Origin: an uncultured Aquimarina sp.
Lineage (GTDB): Bacteria; Bacteroidota; Bacteroidia; Flavobacteriales; Flavobacteriaceae
Assembly (NCBI GenBank): GCA_947502885.1
Contig: CANNBP010000002.1
Coordinates: 372,001 to 436,000 of the forward strand
Reading direction: 5' to 3'
Length of the DNA: 64,000 bases
Every line of letters starts with the position of its first letter. The first letter of the stretch is position 1. The notes under the pieces are model-generated. The model was not told the origin of the DNA, ran no database searches, and worked only from the letters and a program-made list of their open reading frames with translations. This document shows, piece after piece, positions 61,875-64,000 of this stretch. The translations under genes were made by a program, and so were the position numbers.

Positions 61875-62876
61875 ATGAAGGATATACATAAAATACTTGA
61901 AGAAAGGATTCTTATACTCGATGGGGCAATGGGAACCATGTTGCAACGACATAAGTTTACAGAAGAAGATTTTCGTGGAGAACGGTTTAAAGACTGGTCT
62001 GTTCCGGTTCAAGGAAATAATGATCTGTTAAGTATTACTCAACCAGAAGCTATAAAAGAGGTGCATCGATTGTATTTTGAAGCAGGAGCGGATATTGTAG
62101 AAACAAATACATTTTCGGGTACAACAATAGCTATGGCGGATTATGAAATGGAAGATTTGGTGTATGAACTTAATTATCAATCCGCAAAAATAGCCAAAGA
62201 GGTTGCAGAAGAATTTGCGATAAAAGAACCTAATAAACCTAGATTTGTGGCCGGATCAATCGGGCCTACAAATAGAACAGCTAGTATGTCACCAGATGTA
62301 AATGACCCTGGTTATCGGGCGGTTACTTTTGATGAATTAAAAATTGCTTACAAACAACAAGTAGAGGCTCTTATAGATGGTGGGGCAGATATCTTATTGG
62401 TAGAAACTGTTTTTGATACTTTAAATGCCAAAGCAGCATTATTTGCCATTGAAGAAGTAAAAGATGAAAGAACTATAGATATCCCTATCATGGTTAGCGG
62501 TACCATAACAGATGCCAGTGGTAGAACATTGTCTGGGCAGACTGCAGAGGCGTTTTTAATATCAGTATCTCATATTCCAATGTTATCTGTTGGGTTTAAT
62601 TGTGCTTTAGGGGCAAACCAACTTACACCTCATTTAGAGGTGCTTGCACAAAAGGCAGAATTTGGTGTGTCTGCTCATCCAAATGCGGGTTTACCTAATG
62701 CGTTTGGAGAATATGATGAAACTCCAGAGCAAATGGCATCTCAAATAAAAGAATATCTAGATAAAAGTTTAGTAAATATTATAGGAGGGTGTTGTGGTAC
62801 AACACCAGAACACATTCAGGCAATTGCAGATTTGGTGAAAGAATATAAACCAAGGAGAGTAGAAGTTACAGTTTAA
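61875..62876 (+). CDS. metH: Methionine synthase, homocysteine-binding (N-terminal) part
   Basis: 333 residues from the ATG at 61875; a GTG 18 bases upstream is less likely. LILDGAMGTMLQRHKF at the start, ETNTFSGTTIAMADY, ADILLVETVFDTLNAKAAL, and the zinc-binding cysteines in VGFNCALGANQ and IIGGCCGTTPEH. It corresponds to the first module of E. coli MetH. Followed after only three bases by the remaining modules as a separate gene. Under SAM-I riboswitch control. Confidence 0.94.
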   Translation: MKDIHKILEERILILDGAMGTMLQRHKFTEEDFRGERFKDWSVPVQGNNDLLSITQPEAIKEVHRLYFEAGADIVETNTFSGTTIAMADYEMEDLVYELNYQSAKIAKEVAEEFAIKEPNKPRFVAGSIGPTNRTASMSPDVNDPGYRAVTFDELKIAYKQQVEALIDGGADILLVETVFDTLNAKAALFAIEEVKDERTIDIPIMVSGTITDASGRTLSGQTAEAFLISVSHIPMLSVGFNCALGANQLTPHLEVLAQKAEFGVSAHPNAGLPNAFGEYDETPEQMASQIKEYLDKSLVNIIGGCCGTTPEHIQAIADLVKEYKPRRVEVTV

Positions 62877-62879
62877 GTT

Positions 62880-64000
62880 ATGGCTAATAATACAACAGAA
62901 CGATATTTGAAATTATCTGGATTAGAACCATTAATCGTTACTCCCGAAACGAATTTTATCAACGTAGGAGAGCGAACCAATGTTGCCGGATCTCGTAAAT
63001 TTTTAAGGTTAGTAAAAGAAGAAAAGTTTGATGAAGCTCTTGATATTGCTAGGCATCAAGTAGAAGGAGGAGCCCAGGTCATTGATATTAATATGGATGA
63101 TGGGCTTATAGATGGTAAAGAAGCTATGGTGAGATTTCTTAATCTTATTATGGCAGAACCAGATATTGCTCGAGTACCTATAATGATTGATAGTTCTAAG
63201 TGGGAGATTATCGAAGCTGGTTTACAGGTGGTTCAAGGTAAGTGTGTCGTGAACTCGATTAGTTTAAAAGAAGGTGAAGAAGAGTTTATAGCACATGCCA
63301 AAGCTATTAAACGATATGGAGCAGCAGTTATAGTAATGGCTTTTGATGAGGTTGGTCAGGCAGATAACTATGAACGCCGTTTGGAAATTTCTAAAAGATC
63401 TTATGATGTTCTCGTTAATAAAGTGAATTTTCCTCCAGAAGATATCATTTTTGACTTAAATATATTTCCTGTAGCGACAGGAATGGATGAACATCGTAAA
63501 AATGCCGTCGATTTTATAGAAGCAACAAGGTGGGTGAGAGAAAACCTTCCGCATTGTAGTGTAAGTGGTGGAGTGAGTAATGTATCCTTCTCTTTTAGAG
63601 GGAACAATGTTGTTAGAGAAGCAATGCATTCAGTGTTTTTATATCATGCTATTAAAGCAGGTATGAACATGGGAATTGTAAACCCAGCAATGCTCGAGGT
63701 ATATGATGATATACCAAAAGATTTATTAGAGTATGTCGAAGATGTGATTTTAAATAGGCGGGACGATGCTACAGAAAGATTACTCGATTTTGCTGAAACC
63801 GTAAAAGGCACAAGTAAGGAAAGGACGGTAGATTTATCTTGGAGAGAAGAACCTTTGCAAGATAGGATTACTAGAGCTCTTGTTAAAGGGATCGATCAAT
63901 ATATAGAAGAAGATGTTGAGTTGGCTAGACAAAGTGTAAGTAAGCCAATAGAGGTGATCGAAGGGCATTTAATGACGGGTATGAATGTGGTAGGAGATCT
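62880..64000 (+). CDS. metH: Methionine synthase, folate/cobalamin-binding part, cut by the window edge
   Basis: 373 codons visible from the ATG at 62880, open to the last base. The N-terminal 270 residues form the pterin-binding domain ([57 protein letters not shown]); then the cobalamin cap begins ([21 protein letters not shown]). The cobalamin-binding and activation domains must lie beyond the window. Together with the preceding gene it forms a two-subunit B12-dependent methionine synthase. Confidence 0.93.
   Translation, partial: MANNTTERYLKLSGLEPLIVTPETNFINVGERTNVAGSRKFLRLVKEEKFDEALDIARHQVEGGAQVIDINMDDGLIDGKEAMVRFLNLIMAEPDIARVPIMIDSSKWEIIEAGLQVVQGKCVVNSISLKEGEEEFIAHAKAIKRYGAAVIVMAFDEVGQADNYERRLEISKRSYDVLVNKVNFPPEDIIFDLNIFPVATGMDEHRKNAVDFIEATRWVRENLPHCSVSGGVSNVSFSFRGNNVVREAMHSVFLYHAIKAGMNMGIVNPAMLEVYDDIPKDLLEYVEDVILNRRDDATERLLDFAETVKGTSKERTVDLSWREEPLQDRITRALVKGIDQYIEEDVELARQSVSKPIEVIEGHLMTGMNVVGD

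Overview
The window looks like a chromosomal segment of a marine-type Flavobacteriaceae bacterium (phylum Bacteroidota). The DNA is AT-rich. Many genes are preceded by the Bacteroidota -7 element TAnnTTTG rather than by Shine-Dalgarno sequences. The gene families are also typical: DUF5686, GLPGLI, STN-type TonB receptors with FecI/FecR regulators, OMP_b-brl_3 receptors, a CNT transporter with a secreted N-terminal domain, and MetH split over two genes. An Aquimarina-like genus would fit, but the genus cannot be fixed from sequence reading alone. I saw no rRNA, tRNA, insertion sequence, prophage or CRISPR array.

Layout. 1-11 kb: an incomplete DUF5686 gene, pyruvate dehydrogenase E1 beta (pdhB) divergent from etfBA, a bifunctional nuclease, a nucleoside transporter next to thyA, a small secreted TonB-domain protein, and an ergothioneine operon (egtB, egtD, DUF427). 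11-16.4 kb: a cell-surface-signalling locus with an STN TonB receptor, FecR anti-sigma factor, ECF sigma factor and a lipoprotein built from a repeated module. 16.5-20.5 kb: a class V aminotransferase, a membrane-anchored dihydrofolate reductase fusion, a fructosamine kinase and fabD. 20.6-25.6 kb: a BLUF blue-light sensor convergent with a response regulator and a very large CheB-CheR-PAS histidine kinase. 25.8-34 kb: an SNF2 helicase, a sugar aminotransferase, Kdo transferase, a lipoprotein, DUF2461 and a deoxynucleoside kinase. 34.3-40.2 kb: a two-component system divergent from a GLPGLI protein plus outer-membrane receptor. 40.3-44.2 kb: DUF302, an acyltransferase-type membrane protein, DoxX, and two paralogous small secreted proteins.

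44.4-64 kb is a sulfur supercluster: metK; a SAM-I riboswitch followed by metY, metX and a fused aspartokinase-homoserine dehydrogenase; OsmC plus a second sulfhydrylase; a sulfate-assimilation run (DUF2061, cysH, cysD, cysN, sulfite reductase, siroheme synthase, ferredoxin reductase, ferredoxin); and a second SAM-I riboswitch followed by split metH, which runs off the window. Together these take sulfate to sulfide, sulfide and O-acetylhomoserine to homocysteine, homocysteine to methionine, and methionine to SAM. Both riboswitches would close the pathway when SAM is plentiful. The egt operon uses SAM and a thiol donor to make a sulfur antioxidant.

No single novel system is certain. The best leads are: three GTTAAC repeats with an exact 10-bp period in front of the GLPGLI/receptor pair, beside its OmpR-type regulator; two tandem secreted paralogs that share a 17-bp upstream motif; the repeat lipoprotein in the sigma/anti-sigma/TonB locus; the 2TM-DHFR fusion; the sulfite reductase with a helical C-terminal extension; and repeated GTAGGGT sites in front of the cys run.
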